Counted from the stretch's first letter, positions 9,752 through 22,841 are shown. The stretch: DNA of 64,000 nt from Misgurnus anguillicaudatus (GCF_027580225.2 NC_073351.2:4518501-4582500); one strand, 5' to 3'. Notes: generated by a model from the sequence alone, not told the origin. Program-made: numbers and translations.

Positions 9752-11677
9752 TATATAACTGTATTCAGTAAAGATGGGTGGATCAGAAAGGACTGATATT
9801 TCAATAGTGCTGTAGCATCATAAGGATCGATCTTCAAAAAGAAAGAAAGAAATAGATGTTGACCCTAATTGTATTTGTAACTAGCAATTTTATAATTTAT
9901 TTACTGTGGAAATTGTGTATTGTAAGTTTTGAACAGAAAATGAACTGAGCTGTGTTCAAAAGCATAACAATTTGACTGTGTGATCGGCATTAACCTGTCA
10001 AAGTCAATCTACGATAATGTCCGCCTCTCTCGTGCTGGAAACAGTCTGTCATTAGACTCATTTTGTAATTGAAAAGTCAATAACTCAATAAAGAGATTTA
10101 TGTTGTATTATTTTGTTGAATACACAAGGGAAAGATTTGTATGTTATTTTTTATATTAAACAATATGTTTTTTTACTGCCTATCAGGAAGTTTGCTTATT
10201 ATACAGAAATAAAAGAAAATAAAGCTTATACTGAATTCTAAACAAAAGTCAGTTGACCCATCTTGTAGCTTTTAGAAACTGCTCTTTCTTTCTACTCTCT
10301 TCCTTGCTTTGATATGTGTAAATACATCCCAATGTAATGTATATATCCCAACATGCGGTTGACATGTCCTTGTAGCCCAGAGAGAGAGAAAGAGAAAGCA
10401 AGAGACAGACCTATATATGTTGATTGACAGGTCTGCTGTGTATAAGTGTACAAAATAACACACAATGATCAACAAACCATTAAAGGCATTTGAACCTGAC
10501 CAATTACTTGTCAATGATTTGTTATAATTGTAATATCGGGAAACGTAAAGATTGTGGTGCAATACGACACTTTCCTGACGACATTCCCTGAAGAACAGCG
10601 TCCTTTGATGCCTGTAGAACCGCAACTATCGTGTGAAAACCAGTTTCAGATAATCGTTTCAGAGGTCATGTGATCACAGCTCACTCCCATCTGTGATCAA
10701 TACCTGCGTTTTTAAATATCTCACGGCCGGGACGCGATATTCTGGGCATGCCACTGCGTAAACAGATCAATGGGCTTCACATTGAATCCATCCGGCGTTC
10801 TGTTTTCAAATACAATTAAAGTGTCTTATTCAGCACAGTCAGAGACATCGAACACACAGCAAGGAATTGACTTGTGTTTTATCAAAGGGAAGTCCAACAG
10901 AAAGGCTCAAGATGGCGGAGGAGGGCTATTTCAGTATAACATCGCTCAACTTTGTTGTTTACGAAGGCCCTGACCTTTATTGCTGTTGCGGTCTTGTTTT
11001 GGCTTCTGGTTCTCATCACTAACTCAACAGCGCTGACACACTAAAACATTTAGGATCTGGTTAACTTATTAACCTGGTGAGTGTTCAAAACAATAGCAGT
11101 ACATTTCAACCAACTTTTAATAAAGCACTAGTCAGTGTGTGAAGTGCTGAGAAAAAAGGCCATATTGAAGAGGTTTCAAAAATAAAATCAAGGTGCTTAT
11201 CTGTGTTTCGTAAGATTAACTCTCATTTATATAAAACACAACCAATTTTGTGATCTAATAAATTACCAATATATAAAAATTAGTTGAATAGACCATTTCA
11301 TCGGGCGCACGTGCGGTGATGCGATAACGTCTTGTCTGGACTTTACTTCCGGTCTCTGTTTGTTTAATGGTCTGACTAGTTGCTGAAACTGAACTCTTAA
11401 ACAAATACCTCATCTAAAATAAACAAATGTTTTGCGTTCCTGTGTAATCAATGTTTTGTTTATTTTGCTTGTTATATAAATAAACTACTTTAAAAGGACT
11501 TTGTTTTTATTTATTCTTCGCAGAGTTTACCGGAAGTTAAGTGATGACCATGAAAGCCGCGTGTTTATGTTGTTACTGCTGAAACCGTTTATAACCTAAC
11601 AAAGTACAAATATTTTGTTATTGCTTTTCAGTATATATTTTACAAATTTGTACTTTAAGTATTTGAATTTTAATATA
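9752..11677. other. Stretch without recognised gene
   Basis: The 117-codon minus-strand frame at 10272-10625 has no recognisable domain and no supporting splice signals. TCAAAACAATAGCAGTA near 11087 resembles a Tc1-type repeat end. About 11290-11590 has an inverted TTTACTTCCGG / CCGGAAGTTAA pair that may mark a small foldback element. Confidence 0.45.
10912..11022 (+). other. Short open frame starting at a YY1-like AAGATGGCGGAG
   Basis: A 36-codon frame (MAEEGYFSITSLNFVVYEGP, then DLYCCCGLVLASGSHH, then TAA) begins at ATG within CTCAAGATGGCGGAGG. That context is typical both of YY1-linked promoters and of translation starts. I do not recognise the peptide, and no donor site clearly ends it. 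It could be a first exon, a retained promoter fragment or chance. Confidence 0.2.
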
Positions 11678-12051
11678 CACTGCAAAAATGACTTTCTTAC
11701 TTAGTATTTGGTCTTGTTTTCAGTAGAAATATCTAAAAATTCTTCAATCAAGATGTATTTTCTTGATGAGCAATAAGAAAATAAGTCTAGTTTTTAGACA
11801 AAAACTTTACAATTTAAGTGAATTTGTGCTTAAAACAAGCAAAAATGTCTGCTAATGGGATGAGAAAATTTTCTGCTTATTTTATGCACAAAATCACTTA
11901 AATTTGATATTTTTGGTCTAAAAACTAGACTTATTTTATTGGGTCTTTGCTCGTCAAGAAAAAGCATCTTAATTTAAGAATTTTTAGATATTTTTACTGA
12001 AAACAAGACAAAAATACTACAAATTTTTTTCTTAAATCATTTTTTGCAGTG
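11678..12051. mobile_element. Foldback MITE with TA duplication
   Basis: Ends CACTGCAAAAAATG-type (left CACTGCAAAAATGAC, right complement CACTGCAAAAAATGA) are bounded by TA on both sides. The two halves are inverted copies almost throughout: AAATATCTAAAAATTCTT on the left against AAGAATTTTTAGATATTT on the right, and AAAATAAGTCTAGTTTTTAG against CTAAAAACTAGACTTATTTT. The transcript of such an element folds into a long hairpin. No coding capacity. Confidence 0.85.
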
Positions 12052-12995
12052 TACACTTGTCTACATTAAAAAAACTGTTTAATTATTTTGCAAAAAGATA
12101 ACAGTGTGCACCACACACAGTAAAATATAGATTATTTGAATATTTTAATTCAGTACTTGTAATCATAGTCTACATAAAATCATACAATAACATTATGTTA
12201 GGCTGCATTTACTTTGGTAATATATTTTTGGTACTTTTACTTGAGTATTGAATTTGAGTACTTCATCCACCACTGTGTAAAATATTTTTTGTGTTTGACT
12301 CCAAAATATAACTGATATTAAACCACTCTACAGTCTCAGCTTAACTTGCGTAATTTCAGTTGACAGAGGTGAACACAAGGAACCGTTTCAGAGATCCTAA
12401 CAATCAGTATAATGTTTTGATGCTATGAAATAATCCCTGTCTCTCGAGCCGCTTCTTTCTGGCTCTCTGCATTTATCTCTATTGTAGTCTATGGCCTTTT
12501 CTTCTTCTCCTCTGCTGTCTTCTGCTATTGATTTTCACTTATAGGTTTTCATCCCTTTCATTTCTGTTTCAGTCAGGCAAACGGCACAGAGACCCTGAAC
12601 CTCACTCACGCTCTTTCTCTCTTTGTTTCTCTCGCTCTTTTCAGGGGAAGCTCTTGGTCCATTACTTAACGTCCAGCTCTGAACTGCAGATGTTTAGATT
12701 TGCACTTCTCATATTTTGCACACCGCAAGGTACAGTAAGAGGTCTGCTTGAAGAAAACAGCACTGATATAAGTATACTGTATGGGTGTGTGTGTGTGTGT
12801 TTGTTTAGATTGTGTTAACCATGGCTATGGTTATGTTCACAAGACAGCTCATTTCTGGTTCAAATAATTTTTGGCAGGGTCACATATAAACAGGATACAA
12901 ATCAGAATTCTTACCTTATTACTATGCAGTTATTAGACAGAAATGTGTTTCCTAAATAATATCATAAAAATGTAGATGCAGCCAGAGTAGGGGCT
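12052..12995. other. Stretch without recognised gene; short (TG)n
   Basis: Contains a (TG)n tract at 12785-12801 and pyrimidine-rich runs around 12430-12650. The 96-codon frame at 12528-12818 reads into the microsatellite and is not credible as a gene. Confidence 0.5.
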
Positions 12996-13857
12996 TTAAA
13001 GGATTAGTCAATTTAATTAAAATAAAATTCAGATAATTTACTCACCTTTAGTCAGTTGAGAAGAAATTATGTTTTTTGGGGAAAACGTTCCAGGATTTTT
13101 CTAGTTTTGATGGACTTTAATGGACCCCAACACTTAAAAGTTTTAATGCAGTTTAAAATTACAATTTCAAAAGACTTTAAATGATCCCAAACGAGGCATA
13201 AGGGTCTTATCTAGCGAAACGATTGTCATTTTTGACAAGAAAAATAAAAAATATGCAGTTTTAAACCACAACTTCTCATCTTCCTCTGGCTCTGTGACGA
13301 GCCAGCGCGACCTCATGTAATATGTCATCACGTCAAGAGGTCACGGATGACGTATGCGAAACTACGCCCCAGTGTTTACAAGTGTGGAGAAAGAGGACCA
13401 TTCTGACGTTGTTGTATGTCAAATGATACCAATTAATGTCTTCATGTCAGTTTATTGTGCAAAATGGTCCACAAATGTGCGTTTCATATATGTAACGCGT
13501 GACCTTTCGACAGTTGCGCTAGTGTGTCACAGAACCGAATGAAGACGAGAAGTTGTGGTTTAAAAGCACATATTTTTTATTTTCCTTGTCAAAAATAACA
13601 ATGGTTTCGCTAGATAAGACCCCTATGCCTTGTTTGAAATCGTTTAGATTCCTTTGAAACTGCAATTTTAAACTGCATTAAAACATTAAGTGTTGGGGTC
13701 CATTAAAGTCCATTCAAATGAGAAAAATCCTGGAATGTTTTCCTTAAAAAACATAATTTCTTCTCAAATGAACAAAGAAAGACATCAACATTTTGGATGA
13801 CATGGTGGTGAATAAATTATCTGGATTTGTTTTTAAGAAAATGGACTAATCCTTTAA
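12996..13857. mobile_element. TTAA-flanked palindromic MITE
   Basis: Ends TTAAAGGATTAGTC and GACTAATCCTTTAA are exact inverted copies. Long arms continue inward (CTAGCGAAACGATTGTCATT against AATGGTTTCGCTAG, GGGTCTTATCTAGCG against CGCTAGATAAGACCC). TTAA target duplications are used by piggyBac and Kolobok superfamilies. The middle (about 13330-13540) holds a 62-codon frame with no recognisable domain. Confidence 0.85.
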
Positions 13858-15804
13858 TGAGGGGCAAAAAAAATTGTCAGTGTAAGAATGAAGTGGATTT
13901 GAAGATTTTCAAAGCTACACACATCCTATTGCTGCCTGGAAAATAGCATCTTTTAAAATGCCCCCTTGTAATCCACAGGATTTGTAATGACCTCAGGTTC
14001 AGTAAATAATGAGAGGATTTTCAATATTTGGGTGAACTGAAAGGCGGTGGTCGTAATTGAGCACCTTTGCCTGCTGTCGCAGCGCTGGATGTGGACAGAC
14101 CACTAAACGCTCTGCGCTGATGGACAGAGAAACCATTAACACCAGCACCAAGGTCAGACTGGAATGTTTCCTTCTGTTTGTGACGGACAAATTAAGACTC
14201 GCTCACGCACTCCAGCCCACCCATCATGCCTCTGGGACACTCCCCCGGACTCCTCCTTTGCCTATTAGCCGACTGATTGAAAGCTATCCAAACGACCCAA
14301 ACAAAAGACCCTCGCGATCGCCACCATCTCATCCAACCCGAAATATCTGTCAGGGACCATCATTTCCTGACATCACGGTGGCTGGATGAGGCCAGGGGCA
14401 GATTGCCCTGTGACACCAGCCCGCTATTGCCTCCCCGTAACCACAGTGTCGCGTCCAGCCGGGCGGACGTGTTATTTTTTCGCGTCCCCCGCCATCCCCC
14501 TCGTAGTCCCGTATTAGCAGCCATTTTGAGCTCCACACTGCTATTATCCGGCTGAAGCCTCTGACATGTTGATCATATACGAGAGAAAGAAAATTGATTT
14601 CCTCAACAGCAAACGTGGTCCAATCTTCCCAAGCCAGTAATTTTACCACCACAACAAAATAAAAGGGTAATCTTGCCCCGGGAGAGAGGAGAAGAACAGC
14701 GCCCTGAAAGAAAAGAAGAGCTAAATAAAGGGACAGTGATGTGGATGATGAGGGTTTGGAGGTGGCACTTTGACAGACAGACGGACAAGACAGACCTGGG
14801 TAATGTTTCTCTGACGGGCCACAGAGCTTCTGGTAAACTCACACAGAATGCACTGTAATTCAGATAGTTTACTGAGCGACATACAAAACACAACGGCCTT
14901 CTCTGAGGGTTTTAAAGGGTTTAATGTCACTCACACACACGGAGCGATCCGAGGGGCTTAGACATCAAAAAAGCCAAAATCTTGTTTTGGAAAACAATTA
15001 AATATAAAACAGGGTTGTAAAGATTGGTAAAGTAGCCGTCTGACACTATGAAATTTAGTTTGTTTGTTCAAATCAGAATGCGTTCATCCATTTATTTGTT
15101 AGCATGTTTATTTGAATGTTTACATGGATTGAATGTACTTACAACCAGTCAAATGGCTTCATTCTCTTTTATCGTCCCGCAGCGTCGGTCAGAGGAGGTC
15201 TTTGCACTTTGGTACCAGCGATGGCGTTGACCAAAGCAGGCAGAATCACAGGGCACAGCGCTGAATCAAAGGCTGAACCACAAAGAGGAGGACGGAGGTG
15301 TGGGGGTTGTGTGGAGGTGATGACCTTGAGTATTGATCCAAACCTCCATAATTTCCATGGCTTACTGGGGCCCTTCTCCCAACCTGCTGGAGTACATTAG
15401 ACCAGAAATCCATAACACGGCCTATGTTCATCCAAGCACAGGAAGAAACCGAATTAAATGTTAAAAAACAATCTGGGGCTGCAGTTGAGGCCGATTCATC
15501 ATGATTCCCGAGTGTCAGGCAGGTAGGATGACCACGGAGGATCCAGCCAATGGCCAGAGAGCTCACGCCACAGATAAACTCATTCAGGATCATCTGTCAG
15601 CAGACTGGCCAAAGCAGGATTTTTAAACATTGACACCAATGCAAACGTGGTCAGCAAGTGCTAAAATGACTTTGGAGTCGCTGAGCAAATTAAAAATGAA
15701 GCAACGTTAACAAAGTGAGACGTGAAGATACTCTAAATGACAGGAATTAAAACAGGAGCTCATTTCTATTAATACTTTTCATCAGTTCAAGGGTATTTGT
15801 AGCA
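13858..15804. other. Low-repeat stretch, no gene recognised
   Basis: GC content rises at 14040-14560 and no simple repeats or transposon ends were seen. Open frames of 90-115 codons on both strands overlap one another and have no domain. This is one of the better places for conserved non-coding sequence in the window. Confidence 0.4.
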
Positions 15805-15986
15805 TTAAAAGAAAACACCACAGTTTAACAATATTTGACTATGTTCTTACCTCAGCTTAGATGAATTAATACATGCCTATCTTTTTATAATGTGTGAACT
15901 TTTAATTTTTGTACAGCACCTCATGAATGTGTTAGCATTTAGCCTAGCCCCATTCATTCCTATGGCTCCAAACAGGGATGAATTTA

Positions 15987-16194
15987 TAATAAGGTGACCA
16001 GATTTTTGAAATGACAAGTAGGAACATGTCCAAGTTCAATGTTTAAAATGTCGTTGAAATCTTATTCGTTGTTGTCTATGAATTTACAATCATGGACAAA
16101 ACTATTTTTATCTCTTTATTGTTGTGGGTTTATGGAGAACCGAACACCAAAAAACGGGACTGTCCTTGGAAAACGAGGACGTCTGGTCACCTTA
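15987..16194. mobile_element. Small MITE with GGTGACCAGA ends inside the foldback element
   Basis: AAGGTGACCAGA at the left pairs with TCTGGTCACCTT at the right. ATTTA occurs on both sides (15982-15986 and 16195-16199). Removing the insert joins GATGAATTTA to AAAGCCACC, which reads as continuous host element. It is related in its ends to the 1894-2307 MITE. Confidence 0.7.
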
Positions 16195-16979
16195 ATTTAA
16201 AAGCCACCAAACACTTCCATCATTTCCCTATTTCCCTATTAATCAAACATAATTATCCTGAAGTTCTTTAAAGCTACCGGGTTAAAGCGCATTGTGTGTG
16301 TTTATGTGTGTGAAGGCACAGAATGCGTGCTGGGTGCGTTTCGGCGGGTTTGGGAAAGATTTTGGGCTGAAAATCATCCACTACATACATAACTGTTTAG
16401 CAACGCGTTTTTGTTTAATTGCATGTGTTAACAGATGGGTGCAAATTTAAATCATACGACAAACACCAAAAAACATCAAGTGTGCTGATAAACACGACAT
16501 TCCCGTAAATCCTAAAGGTCACTGAAATATTTAATTCGACGAAGTTCCTCTGAATCGTAACTTTTCTCACTGAAGCATGTAATTCTTAACGTAGGAACCC
16601 AATTAAGGCGGTATTTGTGTGAAATACTACAAAGACCACGCGGCTAAAACCCCGAGTCTCATTCACGTCCCGCCGACATAGGAGTTCCTGTAAATCCTAA
16701 CTTTTGTCACTGAATGTAATTGTGAATGTACAAAGTCAGGTTTTGTCCATAGCTGCTATATTTAGCGACGGTCGCGCCCGCGAACGGAGGGCGGATGCGA
16801 CAACATGGGCATTTCCAATATGAACCACAAATGTAGATACTTTCATATACTACTGCGCTTACCAAATATTAAAAACAAATACATGAGTCACTTACCACAG
16901 CTGTGAATCACTCCTCTTGGCACTTCACGATCGCTGACGATCCCACGATGCATCTGTATATTTGAAATTTACAGCAATA

Positions 16980-17112
16980 CACTGTATATTGGGTTAAACT
17001 GCCACGCGACCCCACAATGCATTGCAATTTACAGCAATTTTTTTGTATTATTAGAAAAACATCCCACTGCTGTAAAACAATGCTGTAATTTTTACAGCAT
17101 TTCGTTACAGTG
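16980..17112. mobile_element. Possible CACTGTA-ended MITE
   Basis: CACTGTAT after TA (16978-16979) and TTACAGTG before TA (17113-17114) form short inverted ends. Between them TTTACAGCA, GCTGTAA and TTACAGC motifs repeat in both orientations. The family looks like that of 5036-9751. The left boundary is uncertain because similar motifs start near 16940. Confidence 0.4.
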
Positions 17113-17326
17113 TAGTTACACGAGTATGTATGGTGGCACAAAATAAAAAATTTGTTTGGAGCCATAGAAATTAATGAGGCTAGGCTAAATGCTAACACAT
17201 TCAAGAAGCGCTGTACACAGATTAAAAGTGCACCCATTGAAAAAAGATAGGTATGTATTAATTCATCTAAGTTGAGGTAAGAACATAGTAAAATATAAAA
17301 AAAACGGTGGTGTTTTTCTATAAACT

Positions 17327-19222
17327 TTGTATTTGATGTATCAGCAACCTTGAATTCATTTTGATTCATCCTTTTGGCACATCACCTATGAAACAGTGTC
17401 ATAAAATATAAATGTACAGTAAACTTCATTACTCGTTTGCAAACGGGACAAATTCTTCATCGCATTCTGTTTCGCATCTTTATTCCATGTGATGTTATTA
17501 AAACTCCTCCTAAATTCCTAGAAATGACTTTGTCATGGAAAAGTGTGGGTCTGTGACTAAAATGATGTGATTTTCTGTACAGAAAGCAAGGGTGGATCCC
17601 AGAGACTTTATCATGTTCAACGAGGGGCAGAGTGACATTAAAGCCCATTAAAGCGTTTGATCTGAAATCAATGCGAAGATGAGGCTCGCTGTCTTCATAT
17701 TGCTGAGTCTAGACTGCTTCCAAACTACATTCATTCGTTCACTTACATCAAGATAAAGTAATCACATCATTGACCAGGGGTCTTCTGTACGGAAGTACAA
17801 GAGAATTAACAAAGCTGGAGATTTACAGGGTTTCAACTTGTAAATCACCAATTCAAATGAACTTTTAGCTATTTTTAAAACTGTGCTTGATCTTTCGCAA
17901 ATCTCACTGCCACATTGTTGAAGTTTGGATAGAAGTCTTTTAAATGGGGATGGAGGGAGCGGGAATGAACATGGGGAAAAAAAACACTAACATGATTACA
18001 CAACTTAAATCAGTTTGACCAACCAAGGGTAAATCTGTATAAATGTAAAGTTCAGGGAAATGGAAGGTGGAGGTGAGAAAAGTCATGTAAGAGTTTTTGA
18101 GCTGATAGGACCTGAGGAAACACAATATTCACTCCACAGCGAGTGATACCCTCCACGTTCCCCCCGCTGTGAGTCAAGTGGGAAGTTTTGATCGTTTAGC
18201 ATTTGTTTTAGTTCGAACCGCTAGACAAAGACCGCAGTCCTTCTCTCTCTCTCTCAATTTAGGGAGGATGTTGTTGAGAATCTATAGAGAAGGGTGTAAA
18301 GACCTCCATCGGAGAAAATGATTTTTTGGGCCATATGTGGAGGACACTAGAAATCATCTCCAGCAATTTTGATAATGGCTTTTGAGACAGCTGCTTGCAT
18401 TGTTGTTTAATGATGACAAATGACAGCTTGAAAAGACTTTTGCAGTTGAAGAGGCAGAAGATAGAGGACAAGAAAGACTTGCATAAATTGCCCGTTGAGT
18501 ATTTTCCAGGGTGATTGTGGGTAATTGGCTTTTATTGGACTCGTTAGGTTTGGATAACTATCCCACTCGTGGCAATAAGCGCCTCGGCTTCCTGATCATG
18601 AGCAACAACCTTCTACGAAACGTTTGGATTTGCAGGTATATCTGAAGTGTTGGGCAGTAAAGGTCTGAATTGGCCTGAAGAGACTTTTTTTAAGTCAAGC
18701 GTGGAGAGACAGCCTTCATATTGTTCATTTAAGACATCTTTGCTGAAGGGAACACACTTTAAGGGCCTAGTTTTCTGACAGGATAGATGTGGATCGTGGA
18801 TATAACTGCAGCGGCTGACATTTTCGAAACCATGACATTTCAATACAGCATTATTGGTTGAGTGCAACCGCTTTCCTCGATATAGCTCTATAAGGTTAAT
18901 TGCCATAACTTAAACATGTAGGTAAAAAGAGATGACATTATTTTATGTTGGTGAATGTTGCCAAAAGTTCAACAGAATCGTAAAGTCCTGATTAACTGAG
19001 GGAGGAATCTCAAGCATGTGGTAATACAGTACATACTGCATTAACAGCACCAGAATGATTAAAGTTTTGTTTTGGCTTTTGAGTGAGTTGATCGTTTCTG
19101 TCAGCTCAAGATGTTTTTTATATCCAGACAATTTTGGAGATTGTATAATAAACAAAATGATGGCATAAAGATGATTCAAGTTACTTAAAAATGTTTAAAT
19201 ACCTTCTCAAAACTCAGCCTAA
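17327..19222. other. Low-repeat stretch, no gene recognised
   Basis: No transposon ends, long inverted repeats or credible exons were seen. Open frames of 60-97 codons lack domains. About 17440-17720 and 18130-18900 are even in composition and would be worth checking for conservation across fishes. Confidence 0.4.
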
Positions 19223-19985
19223 TGCTGCGTTTACACCAACCGCGTTTGAGGCGTCAAAATCACGTCTACCGCGCCTTGTTTGCCGCTTGAACAGTTTGAA
19301 TGCATTCGCGCGTCTAGAGCGAAGTAGACGCGCAGAAAAAGCAAGCATTTGACGTGCGTCAGAGGCAAAATCCGCTTCTTGTGGGAGGGACAAGTGCTAT
19401 GCAGTTCTCTGTTTGCAAGATGGCTGATGTTGATTGTGCATTTATCGAGAGAGTTACCGGTTTGTATTTGGTAACCTTACTATAGGGGTAAAATAAACAG
19501 CGTGGGTCGATAAACGTCACGTGACTCAAAAGAAAAAATTTGTATTACAACTTACCAGGTTGGCCGATGTCCTCACTGACACTCTTCCACGCGAGGTCCT
19601 TTTGATTCCTGTTTCTATAGAAATAAGAACTTGTGTCGTATCGCTCCGGGTGACTGCTTACGGACAATATCAAGCGTTCCTTCAGGTTGAATGAGTGACT
19701 CTGGGCAGGGCTGCCACCACAGCAGCAAGCAGGCTCCTGATTGGTTACGCGGCGCGAAATTCCGCCAAAGTTCAAATATTTCAACTCGGGGTCAGCCACA
19801 AATTCTCGTCAAACACAAAAAGCACCATTCACGCATACCGCGGCAGACGCTCAATTCGCGCCATTCGCGTGAACTAGACGCACGAATGAGGTGGAATCGC
19901 GTGTTCCGCGCGCGTCAACGCGTCTTCACATTGACTTAACATTGAAATCACTTGCGCTTCACGCCTCTACCGCGGCTGGTGTAAA
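19223..19985. mobile_element. PIF/Harbinger-type element, copy 2, internally deleted
   Basis: Starts TGCTGCGTTTACACC after TAA (19220-19222) and ends GCGGCTGGTGTAAA; the last few bases of the right end are lost. Left and right interiors match copy 1 at 5524-9656. A plus-strand start reading MADVDCAFIERVTG lies at 19420. A minus-strand MADF exon (19556-19799) faces it, as expected for a two-gene Harbinger element of which only the 5-prime exons remain. At 763 bp it shows what copy 1 looked like before the hAT gene came in. Confidence 0.78.
19556..19799 (-). pseudogene. MADF-domain exon of the Harbinger copy 2
   Basis: The minus-strand frame carries LKERLILSVSSHPERYDT, YFYRNRNQKDLAWK and SVSEDIGQP, matching the MADF pattern (LI..V..HPE.YD, YRNR, AW..VSE). 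It ends at a perfect donor (CCTG|GTAAGT in reverse, 19550-19555). This exon is uninterrupted here, unlike copy 1. It would bind element ends beside the transposase in an intact relative. No second exon remains, so it is a remnant. The residues before LKERL (PACCCGGSPAQ) may be leader rather than protein. Confidence 0.72.
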
Positions 19986-22474
19986 TTTTGATGAAAAAGA
20001 GAAACTTGTGGCCTGATTTTGGTAATTGGAACACAGACAACAGTTTGTTTGAAACCATCACAATTATTATCTCACATACTTACAAAATTGTGCATTGTTT
20101 TCTTCATGTGCACTATTTGGTCTTCACCTACCAATGACCTGGCAACCCTTTAAAATACACAAGGAACAATGTCCCATCAACTTGAACACTCGTGGCAGGG
20201 CACCAATCATTTCTTAGGACCAGAATATCATAGAAAAAGTAGATTCTGTTGGTTTTGAATTTGTTTTGTGCCATTAATGCTTGAGAAATTAAACACATCT
20301 ACCCTGTGGTCAAACAGACAATGTGTTTAAAGTGAAAAGGATGTCATCTATGAAATGGCAACCTTTTATCACAACAGCCACAACACACGAATCGTAGACA
20401 AAATCAATAAATGTAAATGGAGAAAACATGTCCCTTCGTCGCACCGCTAAACTTGGATGGTGAGGAGCTAACAGTTGGTGTCCCTCAGGTTTTAGGTGCG
20501 ACTCTCTATTTAGAAGCCAGATGCTCTGTGGTTAATCTTTAATATTTAACAAAGCCCGGCCCGGTCGAGCTTAGAAACCGGTGACAAGAAGTTGGCCCTT
20601 GTGCTCCAGCCTGTCGAACATGTTGTTATAACAGGAGGTTTTTGCCAATCAATGAGTGATGTTCAAAACTCAGCACTCACTCCATGCGAGCTCACTCTCT
20701 CCGTCCAGGTCTACAGCACGAGATCTTTGACTGGAGGCCTGTCGTTCACCTCAACAGAAAATCCATACGTTTCGGATGTGATTTTAAACTGATCCATTAT
20801 TAATGGACCCCCTCTTCTTGGAACTCACGGCTGTTTCTGGTAGTGGAATTCTGGGTTTTGGTAAGTGGTGAAGTTTCCTGTAAGTGGGCCTGTGTTTGTG
20901 TATGTGTTTACGTCCCAGCGGATGTGTTCAATTAGGCTGTAATGGCTGAGGGAGTGTAGGGTCACACCAAACGGGCCCATGGGTCTGTTGACAACAAAGG
21001 GAGGGAAAGGGGGGAGAGGCGTGCATCCTCATTTGAATGCTGGGATACCGAATGCAGGGTATTTGACCCCTGCAGTAGTGTTAATGGATATTGTCACAAC
21101 TTAGCCCCCCCATCTCCTATGCTTTACTGAGCGCAAGTGCTTACTGGAACTGCTTGTTTTGCTTTCTCTGTTGTGACCTTTGAGACCAGACACTCACCTC
21201 ACCGTAACAGTGATGCTATGGAATGGAAACTATATTTAGAAACAATACTCAACTAAATTTCAGGGAGAGAGAGAGAAATGTTAGCTACACTGCGATCGTT
21301 CTGTGACTTCAATTAACACCCATGCTGTTGGGAACAATGCAAAACATAATAGTAAAATCTGTGTAATACTGTACAGTTTCTCATGTGCATATTGCTTCTA
21401 TAAAATGGTGGAAATATTTTTTTAAATTACATTTAGTTAAATGCGCAAATTATTAAAAAAATAACAAAAACATTATTGCACCATTGAGTTTATACTAGGT
21501 TTTAGTTGGTCAATGGCGTAGTCTATTTTAGTTGCCTTAAAATAGCAAAGCGTCAACAATGCTCCTGAACGCACCTCGTTTTCAGACCAGAACGCCCATG
21601 CACAAAAGGGTGCAAAAGCATTTGCTATTTAAACAATGTGACGCTGAACATGAAAATGACAACTGCGCTGCATTGCACTGGGTGTATGATGGGCCCTTAG
21701 TCTTTATGCATTACTGGGACATTTTATTTCTTACTATTATTTCTTTATAAATCTGTGAATTTGGTAATAAAGGGTTAGTTTATGCTTAAAATTTTATATG
21801 TATGAAATCTGCTTTATTACTTTTATGATATTTTCAGAAAATATGATGATATGCAGAAAGTATGGGGACATTTTAATAGTGACTTGACTATTACTGATCA
21901 GTGATTAAAATTTCTCTAATGATACATTTCCATTGCTATATGATTTAACGTATGCCTTTTTGCTATTACTGAATATAAAATAGATAGAAATGTAGTGAGT
22001 GCGTCACTAATTTAGTCATAATAAATCACCAAAAATTTGCTGTTTTAAATAAAGAGTCACATATGTTTACAAAGTAAGACTGGGACGATTAACTTACGCA
22101 GAAACTCCATTTGTGCCACAGAAGAAGAAGCATTACAAACGCTATTCCAGGAATGTCTACAAGAATATTTATATCACTGTTCTTCAAATTGTTTCAGGTA
22201 TTTTCATGATAATAAAGAATGTTTTAAATGATTGTGTTTGATGAGTGTTTTAAATGGTTTTAAATGCACGTTATAAATGACTCAGACTCGTAATGATTTT
22301 AGATTGATAAGGACTTACTGATCAAAGGCCCGTAGTACATGCACAAGTTGTGCATGAAACACAGAATCTGAGATTTCAGACAGTTATTTTTAATGGGAGA
22401 CCCGATGCAAAGCCCAACAAAAAAGTTAATTTTCCAAAAAAAATTATGTCTGTGTAACCTACTTTTGCAACAAA
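19986..22474. other. Stretch without gene; small Harbinger-related remnant near 21512-21750
   Basis: About 20380-21200 has no repeat features and no credible exons. GTTGACAACAAAGGG near 20987 contains a Sox-like core but this is weak. At 21512-21750 phrases such as GACCAGAACGCCCATG and ATTTGCTATTTAAACAA resemble the interior of the GGGCCC-ended Harbinger family (element at 26883-28140), as I remember it. Confidence 0.4.
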
Positions 22475-22594
22475 GAGGGTTTTCACAGACGTCACGATCT
22501 GGGCGGTAACCCGGATGCGCGGCCATTGTGGAGGCACTCGGTGTAAAGAACTGAACAGAGTACAATGGATTATTGTGCACTTTGGATACTTTAG

Positions 22595-22841
22595 GTGAAT
22601 ATAGACATATCTAAACAACACAAAACGCGTCCAATATACAAAGGCATATAGGGAAGGACTTGGACCACAAGAAAAGGCACGGTATTTCGAGAAATTACAA
22701 TTTATAGGCGGTGCAGATCCTTACGAGTTAGCTCCCTCTTCTTGGATTCATGACAACCCGGCGATTCGTTCTTCAGTTGCATATCCCGATATAGTCAACT
22801 ACCTGGTTTTCATGCCGAGCCCATATGTGATAAATATATAA
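22595..22841 (+). pseudogene. Exon relic with DPYEL and YPDIVNYL motifs
   Basis: One frame reads VNIDISKQHKTRP; after a one-base slip a second continues through AYREGLGPQEKARYFEKLQF, IGGADPYELAPSSWIHDNPA and YPDIVNYLVFMPSPY to a stop at 22839. The DPYEL...YPDIVNYL...PSPY arrangement recalls fish transposon-like proteins that also carry SWIM zinc fingers or YqaJ-type nuclease domains. This is recollection, and none of those later domains is present. It is probably the opening exon of the second gene in the THAP element. Confidence 0.4.

Larger units (their letters stand above)
15805..17326. mobile_element. Foldback element with two nested insertions
   Basis: Arms of about 165 bp are inverted copies. 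The left arm (15815-15980) includes GATGAATTAATACATGCCTA and GTGTTAGCATTTAGCCTAGC. The right arm (17148-17326) includes GCTAGGCTAAATGCTAACAC and TAGGTATGTATTAATTCATC. The left edge carries TTAA (15805-15808); the right edge is degenerate. A GGTGACCAG element and probably a CACTGTA element lie inside. The 153-codon minus-strand frame at 16908-17369 runs along the arm and is not a gene. Confidence 0.75.

Noticed and set aside
10272..10625. 117-codon minus-strand open frame
   Set aside because: No recognisable domain, no splice or promoter signals, low-complexity composition; length is expected by chance in 64 kb.
16908..17369. 153-codon minus-strand open frame
   Set aside because: It runs along the arm of the foldback element and through a CACTGTA-type MITE, so it is repeat-derived.
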